A stretch of 64,000 bases of DNA from Sporosarcina sp. ZBG7A (GTDB lineage Bacteria; Bacillota; Bacilli; Bacillales_A; Planococcaceae). Under the pieces are notes generated by a model. The model worked only from the letters and a program-made list of their open reading frames with translations. It ran no database searches and was not told where the DNA came from. The position numbers were made by a program, and so were the translations under genes. The DNA is taken from assembly GCF_000813425.1 (NCBI RefSeq), contig NZ_JWIB01000005.1, forward strand, positions 1-64,000. The letters run 5' to 3'. Shown here one piece after another: positions 44,528 to 52,728 of this stretch (position 1 is the first letter of the stretch; the number at the start of each line of letters is the position of its first letter).

Positions 44528-45307
44528 ATGGAAGATTTATTGAAACTTAAAGGGAAAAATATTGTTGTTATGGGTGTTGCGAACGAGAGAAGTCTTGCTT
44601 GGGGAATCGCGAAAACACTTTTTGAGGTAGGTGCAAATGTAATTTTCACTTATCGTAAAGAGCGTTCACTTGCTAAGCTTGAAAAGGCACTTGAGAAGAA
44701 TGAATTGACGGCTCGTTTGGTTGCAGAATGTGATGTGAACGAGGATGAAAGCATTCGTGTTGCGTTTGAAAAGATTGGTACTGAAGTTGGTGTAATTCAC
44801 GGTGTGGTTCACTCTGTCGCATTTGCACACGCGGAAGATCTGCATAATGATTTTGTGGAAACTTCACGTGACGGCTATGCGTTTGCACAAGATACGAGTT
44901 CGTATTCACTTGTTGCCACTGCTCGTGAAGCGCGTCGTTATATGACCGAAGGCGGTTCAATTATTACCATGAGCTATCTTGGAGCTGAACGAGTTTTGGA
45001 TGGCTATAATGTGATGGGTGTTGCTAAAGCAGCGCTTGAGGCGTCTATGCGTTATTTAGCACACGATCTTGGAAAAGAGAACATTCGTGTGAATGCGGTG
45101 TCAGCTGGAGCGGTTCGTACGTTGTCTGCTAAAGGCGTTCCTTCGTTTAATACGATTCTTCATGAGATTGAAGAAAAGGCGCCGTTACGTAGAAACATTA
45201 CGTTGGAAGAAGTGGCGAAGATGAGCATGGTGATGTTGAGTGATTTGTCTAGTGGTGTAACTGGCGAAGTGGTTTATGTGGATGCTGGTTATCACATTAT
45301 GGGGTAA
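44528..45307 (+). CDS. fabI: Enoyl-ACP reductase (NADH), FabI type
   Basis: Last reduction of each fatty-acid elongation cycle, reducing enoyl-ACP. A 259-residue SDR with the atypical FabI cofactor loop GVANERSLAWGIAK, tyrosine Y150 in SYLGAERV and the pair Y160-x6-K167 in DGYNVMGVAKAAL. The ATG follows AAGGGGG. TATAAT at about 44451 is followed by GACCAGGTATTGATACTGAC, which only loosely resembles a FapR operator. A strong terminator follows the gene. This enzyme class is the usual triclosan target. Confidence 0.95.
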   Translation: MEDLLKLKGKNIVVMGVANERSLAWGIAKTLFEVGANVIFTYRKERSLAKLEKALEKNELTARLVAECDVNEDESIRVAFEKIGTEVGVIHGVVHSVAFAHAEDLHNDFVETSRDGYAFAQDTSSYSLVATAREARRYMTEGGSIITMSYLGAERVLDGYNVMGVAKAALEASMRYLAHDLGKENIRVNAVSAGAVRTLSAKGVPSFNTILHEIEEKAPLRRNITLEEVAKMSMVMLSDLSSGVTGEVVYVDAGYHIMG

Positions 45308-45317
45308 TTTAAAGATT

Positions 45318-45366
45318 AAAAAGGCTGTTCAGATGTCAGTTTTACTGATTTCTGGACAGCCTTTTT
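45318..45366 (+). terminator. Terminator of fabI
   Basis: 11-bp stem AAAAAGGCTGT / ACAGCCTTTTT with additional inner pairing, followed by C and TTG. Confidence 0.9.
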
Positions 45367-45391
45367 CTTGAAAAGAGTAAAATTAGACGGT

Positions 45392-45517
45392 GTTGATTTC
45401 CGTTACAGGTGGACGCTTTCCAGGGGGCTTGATTTCAGCCTCCTCGGCGCTTCGCTTCTGCGGGGTCTTCAACCTTTGCTTATCCCCTAGGAGTCGCCAC
45501 CTTTCACTCCAATCAAC
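45392..45517 (-). repeat. Dispersed repeat copy R5 (short form, solo)
   Basis: 126 bp from GTTGATTTCC to CCAATCAAC, with the inner GGCGCTTCGCTTCTGCGGGG and AGGAGTCGCC segments. It lacks the ~54-bp insert present in R1-R4. It sits alone between fabI and argH without transposase sequence. Confidence 0.8.
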
Positions 45518-45575
45518 GAAGTGTTAGAGAAATCATCTAGTTCATTATCACTTCAAAGAGGGCATGAAGATAAAC

Positions 45576-46901
45576 TCATTGACCCATTTTCATAAATTTC
45601 TTTGTGCCTTTGTTTAGGATTTCGTCGTAGTCGATGTAGGCGAATACGTCTTCTTCTATGGAGTTACTGAAGTTTTTGAGTTCTGCGATTGTTAGTTCTT
45701 CGATGCCTTTTTTCTCTTGTTCGCAATAGATGATGAGGCGACCGACGATGCTGTGGGCGTCTCGGAATGGTGTGCCTTTGCTGACGAGGTAGTCGGCGAC
45801 TTCTGTTGCGTTCAGGAATCCGGCTTTGACGGCGTTACGCATTTGGTCGGCGTTGACTTGCATTGTGTCGATCATGCTGGACATGATGTCGATGCAATCG
45901 ATGACGGTATCCACTGCATCGAAGAATTGTTCTTTGTCTTCTTGCATGTCTTTATTGTACGCGAGTGGCAATCCTTTAAGTGTTGTTAATAACGCAAATA
46001 GCGAGCCGTAGACGCGACCCGTTTTTCCTCGGATCAGTTCGGCAGCATCCGGATTCTTTTTCTGCGGCATAATGCTGCTGCCTGTTGAAAATGCATCGGA
46101 CATCGTAACGAATTTGAATTCTTGGCTGCTCCAAAGAATTAGCTCTTCACTTAAGCGGCTTAAGTGCATCATTATAATGGAGAAATCGGACATGAGTTCT
46201 AATAGATAGTCTCTGTCGCTTACGCCGTCGATATAATTGTCCACAGGCTTTGCGAAGTGAAGGAGTGCTGTTGTTACATCACGGTCAATTTCATGTGTGG
46301 TTCCCGCCAACGCACCACAACCTAGTGGGTTTTCATCCATAAGTTCCGCAGCGTTTTCAATTCGTTTCTTATCACGTGAAAACATTTGGACATATGCACC
46401 AACGTGATGGCTGAACGTGATAACTTGTGCTCGTTGGAGATGTGTATATCCAGGCATAATGACATCATTTGCTTGTCCTTTTGCAGTTAAGGAATCCATC
46501 AGGTTTTGCAGCAAATCTGATACTTCCTTCGCTTTAGCTTTTGCATACAGTCTCATATCGACTGCGACTTGGTCATTTCGGCTACGTGCGGTATGCAGTT
46601 TTTTCCCTGTTTCTCCGATTCGCTCAGTCAGTTGGACTTCGACGAACGAATGCACGTCTTCATAATCCCCTTCTACTAATAACTTTCCAGAAGAAATATC
46701 ATTTTGAATCTCTTCCAATCCATTGAGGAGCAGTTCTCCCTCTTCAGGTGTCAACAAATCACAGTGGACCAGCATAGCCACATGTGCAAGACTCCCAGCG
46801 ATATCCTGTTCAATTAAACGGTTGTCTACAGGCAAAGACGTATTAAATTGTTCCATGCGCTCGTGTTCTTTAGAAGAAAATCTTCCACCCCAAAGTTTCA
46901 T
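45576..46901 (-). CDS. argH: Argininosuccinate lyase
   Basis: Splits argininosuccinate into arginine and fumarate, the last step of arginine synthesis. A fumarase/aspartase-superfamily enzyme of 441 residues, slightly shorter than the usual ~460. Motifs are ARSRND (residues 105-110), PGYTHLQRAQ (H154) and the signature loop GSSIMPQKKNPD with S275/S276. The start ATG follows GGAGG with 9-nt spacing. It is separated from argG by 44 kb. A perfect ARG-box palindrome lies 41 nt upstream of the start. Confidence 0.96.
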   Translation of the reverse strand: MKLWGGRFSSKEHERMEQFNTSLPVDNRLIEQDIAGSLAHVAMLVHCDLLTPEEGELLLNGLEEIQNDISSGKLLVEGDYEDVHSFVEVQLTERIGETGKKLHTARSRNDQVAVDMRLYAKAKAKEVSDLLQNLMDSLTAKGQANDVIMPGYTHLQRAQVITFSHHVGAYVQMFSRDKKRIENAAELMDENPLGCGALAGTTHEIDRDVTTALLHFAKPVDNYIDGVSDRDYLLELMSDFSIIMMHLSRLSEELILWSSQEFKFVTMSDAFSTGSSIMPQKKNPDAAELIRGKTGRVYGSLFALLTTLKGLPLAYNKDMQEDKEQFFDAVDTVIDCIDIMSSMIDTMQVNADQMRNAVKAGFLNATEVADYLVSKGTPFRDAHSIVGRLIIYCEQEKKGIEELTIAELKNFSNSIEEDVFAYIDYDEILNKGTKKFMKMGQ

Positions 46902-46941
46902 GTAGCTCAGCCTCCATCAGTATGTATAATTATTATAATAA

Positions 46942-46957
46942 ATGAATTATAATTCAT
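46942..46957. promoter_or_regulatory. ARG box upstream of argH
   Basis: ATGAATTATAATTCAT is a perfect 16-bp palindrome matching the ArgR/AhrC consensus TGAATWWWWATTCA, embedded in AT-rich promoter DNA. Confidence 0.8.
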
Positions 46958-46997
46958 AACTATCCTTTTTGCAATCTTCTCTACCCAGCTTCTCAGC

Positions 46998-47026
46998 TTG
47001 TATTGTGTTTGTCAAAGAGGTATACT
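46998..47026 (+). promoter_or_regulatory. Predicted sigma-A promoter of the CDF exporter leader
   Basis: TTGTAT, a 17-nt spacer, TATACT. It would start a leader of about 150 nt. Confidence 0.65.
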
Positions 47027-47062
47027 TATTGGTACGCAACTAATGTGAAGCGAGTGATAACT

Positions 47063-47179
47063 ATGTATACTATGCTGATTAATGACCAATCCTATAAATT
47101 TTCTATCCAAACCCCTGACCAAAATACGTCAGGGGTTTTTGTTTCCCCTCTGCAACTTTATAAATTGGAGGTTATCTGA
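47063..47179 (+). CDS. Possible 38-codon leader ORF before the CDF exporter
   Basis: Open frame MYTMLINDQSYKFSIQTPDQ to ...LYKLEVI, ending two nt before the exporter start (TGA TT ATG). The ribosome binding site is weak (GCGAGTGAT). The frame runs right across the terminator hairpin at 47109-47138 and the exporter's ribosome binding site, so its translation would affect both. It may not be expressed. Confidence 0.35.
   Translation: MYTMLINDQSYKFSIQTPDQNTSGVFVSPLQLYKLEVI
47109..47138 (+). terminator. Leader terminator upstream of the CDF exporter
   Basis: 11-bp perfect stem AAACCCCTGAC / GTCAGGGGTTT with an 8-nt loop, then TTGTTT. It lies between the predicted promoter and the gene, so it is a candidate attenuator. 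Confidence 0.8.
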
Positions 47180-47181
47180 TT

Positions 47182-48084
47182 ATGACGAACACGACACACT
47201 CATTATCTTCCCTAATTGCAATCTGGGTTAGTCTAATTAGCAACATCTTCCTTACCATCATAAAAATCATTGTAGGCTATCTATTTCATAGTCCAGTTTT
47301 GTTAGCAGATGGCTTTCACAACGCTGGCGATGTGGTAGCTTCTGCGGCAGCGTTAACCTCGATGCGCTTTTCCAAACGTCCGCCAGATGAAGATCATCCA
47401 TATGGGCACGGAAAAGCAGAAGTTATCAGTTCCGCTCTCGTCGGGCTCATTTTAGGAGCAGCTGCCATTTACATCGCTATAGAAGCTATCTTCGCATTTT
47501 TCGAAGAGCCTGCTAAAGCGAGTGTTCTTGCATTGATCACCGCGATCGTTTCTATGCTTTGGAAGCAGGCACTCTATTTCTACACGATGCGAATCGGAAA
47601 ACAAGAAAACAGTAAAGGCCTCATTGCTACAGCATACGATCACCTTGCGGATGTGTATGCTTCTCTAGCAGCTGTCGTCGGAATTGGGCTTGGACTAATC
47701 GGTTACCATTTTGACATTCCTGTTCTGTCCTATGGAGATCCACTTGCTGGACTAATTGTTGCCATTCTGGTGCTACGACTCGCAATCCACATCGGAAAAG
47801 AAGCGCTCGATATTTTAATGGAAAAAACCGTGAGTGAAGAACGGCTGTTGTTGTTCAAACAGTTAATAGAAGAATTCCCCCAAGTAAAACGGGTTGACCG
47901 TCTACGGGCGCGTGAGCATGGACATTATGTACTTGTGGATATTCGTATAAGTATTCCAGCGGAGCTCACGATTCAACAAGGACACGATGTGACAAGTGCT
48001 CTCAGGAATGCTATCAAGGACGCAAATCCCGATGTCGGTGAAGTCTTAATCCATGTTAATCCATGGTACGAAGAGATCGAGTGA
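47182..48084 (+). CDS. Cation diffusion facilitator (CDF) metal exporter
   Basis: A 300-residue CDF protein with six membrane helices and a cytoplasmic C-terminal domain (from about residue 205). Metal-site motifs are ADGFHNAGD in helix 2 and DHLADVYAS in helix 5. The DHPYGHGKAE segment follows helix 2. It exports divalent metal (Zn, Mn, Fe or Co) in exchange for protons. The layout is like the Bacillus MneP/MneS group, so manganese is possible. The ATG follows GGAGGTTATCTGATT. No known metal riboswitch (yybP-ykoY, NiCo, czcD-type) was recognised in the leader. Confidence 0.9.
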   Translation: MTNTTHSLSSLIAIWVSLISNIFLTIIKIIVGYLFHSPVLLADGFHNAGDVVASAAALTSMRFSKRPPDEDHPYGHGKAEVISSALVGLILGAAAIYIAIEAIFAFFEEPAKASVLALITAIVSMLWKQALYFYTMRIGKQENSKGLIATAYDHLADVYASLAAVVGIGLGLIGYHFDIPVLSYGDPLAGLIVAILVLRLAIHIGKEALDILMEKTVSEERLLLFKQLIEEFPQVKRVDRLRAREHGHYVLVDIRISIPAELTIQQGHDVTSALRNAIKDANPDVGEVLIHVNPWYEEIE

Positions 48085-48136
48085 CTGTGAGTGTTCATAT
48101 AAGGTATACTGAAGGGTATTGAAGGAGTTGGATTGA

Positions 48137-48715
48137 ATGATAACTAAATGGATGAAAAATTATATCGCAGAACATGAGTCACAAGAAGGACTTCCGTTAA
48201 ATCCACAGCAAAAGGAATTTCTAGAGAAGAAAGAGTTGCTTTCACCAGATATGAAAGTAATTGAAGCTCCCGCCTTCTCACCGATGTATAGTCTATCGAA
48301 CAAAGAAACAGATGAGCCATTAGAAACACCTGCAAATACAGGCAATCTCGCTGTATCATTAGTGAAGACTCAACCTACTGCTTATCTATTTGCCGAAGAC
48401 CCATCATTTGCGACAATTGGGATCGATGGAGTTGTTCTTGAAATGGATGATGTCTTCGAAACCGTCACTGCGTTATTCGGACTCCAGGTTCAGAAAAAGC
48501 ATGGTGAATGGCTAAAGAAATATATCGATGCACAACTGGGAACTGCACCAGGTACACGCAGTTTAATGTTCTCAGCTGATGATGGATTGTGGGACGTAAA
48601 TATCGCACTAGATTATGTCGATGGTTTTTCTGATACAAACACATTCGATGAAACGCTTAAACTTGTATACGAATTTGTCTTTAAAATGCTTGTCGCATTA
48701 GAGGATGAAGCGTGA
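48137..48715 (+). CDS. Conserved hypothetical protein coupled to a methyltransferase
   Basis: A 192-residue acidic cytosolic protein I do not recognise. The N-terminal region is charged (MITKWMKNYIAEHESQEGLP), the middle has a proline/threonine-rich linker, and the C-terminal half looks like a small alpha/beta domain (SFATIGIDGVVLEMDDVFET). The ATG follows GGAGTTGGATTGA. Its stop overlaps the start of the next gene by GTGA, so they are translationally coupled. A role with that methyltransferase is inferred only from this. Confidence 0.7.
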   Translation: MITKWMKNYIAEHESQEGLPLNPQQKEFLEKKELLSPDMKVIEAPAFSPMYSLSNKETDEPLETPANTGNLAVSLVKTQPTAYLFAEDPSFATIGIDGVVLEMDDVFETVTALFGLQVQKKHGEWLKKYIDAQLGTAPGTRSLMFSADDGLWDVNIALDYVDGFSDTNTFDETLKLVYEFVFKMLVALEDEA

Positions 48716-49659
48716 ATAAGGCAGCAGTCAATCATCTATACACGTATAGCCGACACACCGATGAAATAGAGTTGTGTCGACTTGAAATGCGCGCATTTTT
48801 CAATAAAGACACGCACGAGAATTTCATCTTCAGTGAAACCTGCATTGATCCTAGCCGAAGCCCTTTCATGAAAGAACGGCTGGATGTACTAGTTACGTGC
48901 AATTCCGTTCAGGAAGTTGCAGACTATGTCACTACACTTACAAATGACGGACAACGTTTTCTTATTCGTTGCCTCAATACAATAGCACTTGGTGAAACAG
49001 CTAAGATTGCTCATCCCGATCGGCGAAAAGTGGAACGGTCAATTGGAATGGCCATGCAGGGAGAAGCTGACTTGTTTCAACCCGATATTTTATACGGTGT
49101 TGTTCAGATAGGCCAGCAGTACCTGTTTGGCTATTTGACTGAAAGTATATCAGTATGGAGAGAGCACGTTAAAAAGCCTGAAATGTATTCCACTGCACTC
49201 AGCACACGTGTCGCACGCGCGGTTTCAAATATCGCCGTACCACATCCTGAAGGCGTGAAAGCGATTGACCCATGTTGCGGTATCGGTAACGTGCTAGTTG
49301 AAGCGTTATCAATGGGAATCGACATGGACGGACGTGACATTAACCCACTTGCGGTGCTCGGTTCACGAAAAAACATCGCACACTTCGGATTGACTGGTGA
49401 TGTGACGCCTGGACCAATTGAAGAAGCCCCCGGCCATTATGATGCCGCAATCATCGATATGCCGTATAACTTATATACACACGTCACTCGAGACCAGCAA
49501 GCATCGATTTTGCAGGCAGCCCGCACACTGACAGACAAACTCGTCATCGTCACGATAGAATCGATGGATGATTTACTGATAGATGCAGGTTTTGAAATAT
49601 TAGATCGTTGTATTGCTAAGAAAGCACACTTTGAACGGGAAGTTGTTGTGTGTCGGTAA
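48712..49659 (+). CDS. TRM11-like putative RNA methyltransferase
   Basis: A 315-residue class-I methyltransferase. The S-adenosylmethionine motif is IDPCCGIGNVLVEALSMG and the catalytic-type motif is IDMPYN, an (D/N)PPY-like variant seen in Trm11/THUMP-linked N2-guanine methylases. The N-terminal half (to about residue 165) may be a degenerate RNA-binding part. tRNA guanosine methylation is a family-level inference. GTG start; no separate ribosome binding site, consistent with coupling. A strong terminator follows. Confidence 0.82.
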   Translation: MNKAAVNHLYTYSRHTDEIELCRLEMRAFFNKDTHENFIFSETCIDPSRSPFMKERLDVLVTCNSVQEVADYVTTLTNDGQRFLIRCLNTIALGETAKIAHPDRRKVERSIGMAMQGEADLFQPDILYGVVQIGQQYLFGYLTESISVWREHVKKPEMYSTALSTRVARAVSNIAVPHPEGVKAIDPCCGIGNVLVEALSMGIDMDGRDINPLAVLGSRKNIAHFGLTGDVTPGPIEEAPGHYDAAIIDMPYNLYTHVTRDQQASILQAARTLTDKLVIVTIESMDDLLIDAGFEILDRCIAKKAHFEREVVVCR

Positions 49660-49679
49660 AATAGATTAGATTCAACAGC

Positions 49680-49717
49680 AAAACGAGCCTACCTAGGTAT
49701 TTAGGTCGGCTCGTTTT
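49680..49717 (+). terminator. Terminator of the methyltransferase operon
   Basis: Stem AAAACGAGCC / GGCTCGTTTT with inner ACCTA/TAGGT pairing. Confidence 0.88.
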
Positions 49718-49885
49718 GTCGTTTTCAGATCGAGCAGAACACTGTGTAAGAATGATATGTGGCCCTAACGAACGGACCCTTCTCATCTTTCACAGGTACC
49801 TTTATGAGATACTAGTTCAAAATCGTTTATAGGTTGTATTCAAACAGGTATCAAAATAAAAATAGTAAGAAAAGGTTGATGTAAA

Positions 49886-52156
49886 TTATTCCGCAGCTCC
49901 ATCTTTAAGCCATTTCGCAGTCACTGTGTCTGCGTGTAGCATCTCTTCTGGTGTTCCTTCAAAAAGGACATGACCTCCCTTTTTCCCTCCTTCTGGACCC
50001 ATTTCGATGACCCAGTCACTTGCCGCGATAAAGTCCAAATTGTGTTCGACGATGATAACAGAATTCCCCTTGTTGACAAGGTTCTGAAAGACGTCTAACA
50101 GTTTGTCATTGTCTCTAGTATGCAATCCTAAAGATGGCTCATCCAGTAAATAGATTTGTCCTTCTTTTTTCAAGTGACTTGCAAGCTTGAGTCGTTGCAA
50201 TTCTCCTCCACTTAGAGAATTTGTTGTCTGTCCTAATGTCAGATACCCTAATCCAACGTCTATTAGGGTATTTACCTTTTTCACGATTTTTGGCATTTTA
50301 AAATAGTTATTCGTTTCGTCTATCGTGAGATCTAAAATTCCAACTATGTTTTTACCCTCGTATTGATAAGACAAGGCTTCGTCTGAATATCTCGTACCTC
50401 CACAGGCTTCACATGTAACGGTCACTGGATCCGCAAATGCTACATCTGGCGTGGTAACTCCTTTTCCATCGCAGACAGGACACGCTCCTAAAGAATTAAA
50501 GCTGAATAACCCCGCTGGCTGTCCAGTTGCTTTTGAAAAAATCGAGCGAATGTCATCCATGATTCCCATGTAGGTAGCAAGTGTCGAGCGGCTAGAAGTT
50601 CCGATACTGCCCTGCCCTACAGCGATCGTTTCCGGATACTTTTCTGTGAATGCTCCAAATAGTAAGGAGCTTTTACCGGAACCCGAAACTCCACATACAG
50701 CGACTAAGACATTTTCAGGGATCTCAACACTTACATTTTTCAAGTTATTATTAGTGGCATTTTGTATCGTAAAATACTTTCTTTCATTTCTTGGATTTTT
50801 ATTTACAGTAAGCTTATGATCTAGTGTAGTTAAGATGGAAGCTTTTTTTAGACCTTCCAGTTCCCCTTGATAGACTACTTCTCCACCATGTACGCCCGCT
50901 CCTGGACCCATTTCAATGATTTCATCCGCTACTTTTATGACAGATAAATTGTGTTCGATGACAACTACGGTATTATGGTTATTTCTCAAGCTTTTCAGCA
51001 TTTTGGTTAACATATCAATTTCTTCGGGATGAAGTCCAGCACTAGGTTCATCGAAAATATAGGTGATGTTATTTAGACTGCTCCCCAAATGACGAGCGAT
51101 TTTGACTCGTTGTGCTTCCCCTCCGGACAGTGTGCCCATTTTTCTCGCCAAGCTCAAATATCCTAATCCTAAGTCAATGAGTTGTTTTACATTTGGAATC
51201 GCTTGTTGTGCAATCGATTTTCCTACTGGGTCCTTTATTTTCGACAGTTCACCCAGGAGTTCTATCAGTTCTAACTGGTCGTATTCTGCGATATTGAAGC
51301 CATTTATTTTGCATTCCAGAACTTTAGGGTTTAGACCTGAACCTTCGCAGTTCGGACATAATGTATGCGTGGACACGGCTAATACATCATCTTGAGAAGT
51401 CTGTTTTAGCTTGGTGACATCTCTATTTATATAAAGACGTGTGAATCTCGGCAGTAACCCATCCCACTCATGATCATGAGGACCGTCTTTCGTATGGAAC
51501 GGCGCAAATACCCGTTCACCTTCAGGAGGACCATAAATCAATAAGTCGTACTTTTCCTTGGAATAGTCTTTAATCGGTTTATCAGGATCAAACAATCCGC
51601 CAGTCATCATCCATCTACCTTGCCAACCTGAAGGTGATAAAGGCTTAAATTTCACTGCATATTCTCGAAGTGACTTATTCAAATTGATAATCTTATTCAA
51701 GTCTGGGGCAATGACCTCTCCGTACCCATTACATTCCGGACATTTACCGAACGAACTCTGGCTAGAAAAATCGGTGGCAGAGCCTATCGGTGGACTGCCG
51801 ATTCGGGAGAATAACAGTCGGATCAATGGATGGATGTCCATATAAGTTCCCACTGTGGAGCGTGAATTGCCGCCAACAGGCTTTTGCTCTACTACGACAA
51901 CTGGGCTCAAGTGCTGCATCAGGTCAGCATGAGGTCTTTCATATCTCGGCATTTGATTTCTGACATATAGAGGATAGTTCAAAGTCATTTGTCGTCTGCT
52001 TTCCGTTGCTAATGTATCAAAAACAACGGAGCTCTTGCCTGATCCAGAAAGACCAGTAAATACATTAATCCTTTCTTTCGGTATATTTAAGTCCACATTC
52101 TTTAAATTATTTTCTTGTAGTCCTCTTAAAATGATTTCATCTCTTGTTTCTGACAT
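49886..52156 (-). CDS. UvrA2-like ABC protein
   Basis: A 756-residue tandem ABC ATPase of the UvrA family. The first P-loop is GLSGSGKSS (residues 35-43) and the second GVSGSGKSS lies near residue 500. The signature loops are LSGGEAQRVKIARHL and LSGGELQRLKLASHL; Walker B motifs are FDEPSAGLH and LDEPSLGLH. Zinc-type pairs CPECNGYG/CPNCEGSG and CPVCDGKG/CEACGGT are present. It lacks about 190 residues of the housekeeping ~950-residue UvrA, which matches the short DrrC/UvrA2 group linked to tolerance of DNA-binding drugs. The ATG follows GGGAGGATCACGAA. Single-gene unit. Confidence 0.88.
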   Translation of the reverse strand: MSETRDEIILRGLQENNLKNVDLNIPKERINVFTGLSGSGKSSVVFDTLATESRRQMTLNYPLYVRNQMPRYERPHADLMQHLSPVVVVEQKPVGGNSRSTVGTYMDIHPLIRLLFSRIGSPPIGSATDFSSQSSFGKCPECNGYGEVIAPDLNKIINLNKSLREYAVKFKPLSPSGWQGRWMMTGGLFDPDKPIKDYSKEKYDLLIYGPPEGERVFAPFHTKDGPHDHEWDGLLPRFTRLYINRDVTKLKQTSQDDVLAVSTHTLCPNCEGSGLNPKVLECKINGFNIAEYDQLELIELLGELSKIKDPVGKSIAQQAIPNVKQLIDLGLGYLSLARKMGTLSGGEAQRVKIARHLGSSLNNITYIFDEPSAGLHPEEIDMLTKMLKSLRNNHNTVVVIEHNLSVIKVADEIIEMGPGAGVHGGEVVYQGELEGLKKASILTTLDHKLTVNKNPRNERKYFTIQNATNNNLKNVSVEIPENVLVAVCGVSGSGKSSLLFGAFTEKYPETIAVGQGSIGTSSRSTLATYMGIMDDIRSIFSKATGQPAGLFSFNSLGACPVCDGKGVTTPDVAFADPVTVTCEACGGTRYSDEALSYQYEGKNIVGILDLTIDETNNYFKMPKIVKKVNTLIDVGLGYLTLGQTTNSLSGGELQRLKLASHLKKEGQIYLLDEPSLGLHTRDNDKLLDVFQNLVNKGNSVIIVEHNLDFIAASDWVIEMGPEGGKKGGHVLFEGTPEEMLHADTVTAKWLKDGAAE

Positions 52157-52358
52157 TTCGTGATCCTCCCTTGTACGTTAAATCTTTTCACCTTGCACGT
52201 TATGTAAAAGTTCACAAAAAATAGTCCTTCTCAATATACCAAGGAATGCTTCTTGTAATAGGTGGTTTCCCTGTTTTTTTGAACTTACACTAAACACGCT
52301 TATAAATGCTTATTCATGATTCAAGCCTGATATCCTGGGATCACAACTACCTGTTAAG

Positions 52359-52555
52359 ATGAAAACAAACTCTTCCGAAAGTAGATCAATTGTACCTAAA
52401 GCCACGGAAGTAATAAATCACTTAAAATTAAAGGAATGGATGAATTGTGCTAATTTAAATCCATCTACATTTATCGAATTGTCGAAGGTCAGGCTATTGT
52501 ATGGAAGGGAGTAAGCCGGGAGGCAATTCACTTTGCCCAGATGAAAGATAGATAA
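52359..52555 (+). pseudogene. Possible short gene remnant in the 52157-52728 gap
   Basis: An ATG-started frame (52359-52514) reads ...SIVPKATEVINHLKLKEWMN and stops. A second frame (about 52473-52555) reads YRIVEGQAIVWKGVSREAIH to QMKDR. Together they look like a frameshifted small protein, but no ribosome binding site is visible and I recognise no family. The rest of the gap has only the palindrome at 52598. Confidence 0.25.
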
Positions 52556-52597
52556 GAGGAATCTATAGGTAGCGGCAAAATAATGGTGATAAAATAA

Positions 52598-52625
52598 AAG
52601 AACAGCTCTGTACAGAGCTGTTCTT
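52598..52625 (-). terminator. Perfect 28-nt palindrome, probable terminator
   Basis: AAGAACAGCTCTGTACAGAG continuing as its own complement. On the minus strand it is followed by TTATTTTAT, about 100 nt past the methyltransferase stop. Confidence 0.7.
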
Positions 52626-52728
52626 CAATGTCACATCCTTCATAAAATTGGACGTTCGTTATTTTAGTTACGCTTAAAATCCAAGAAGTGGCAAAGGTAA
52701 AATGCTGCAACTTCGATAAAAAAGTTTG

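Noticed and set aside
46980-47181. yybP-ykoY (Mn) or NiCo riboswitch before the CDF gene
   Set aside because: The conserved core sequences of these riboswitches were not found in the leader.
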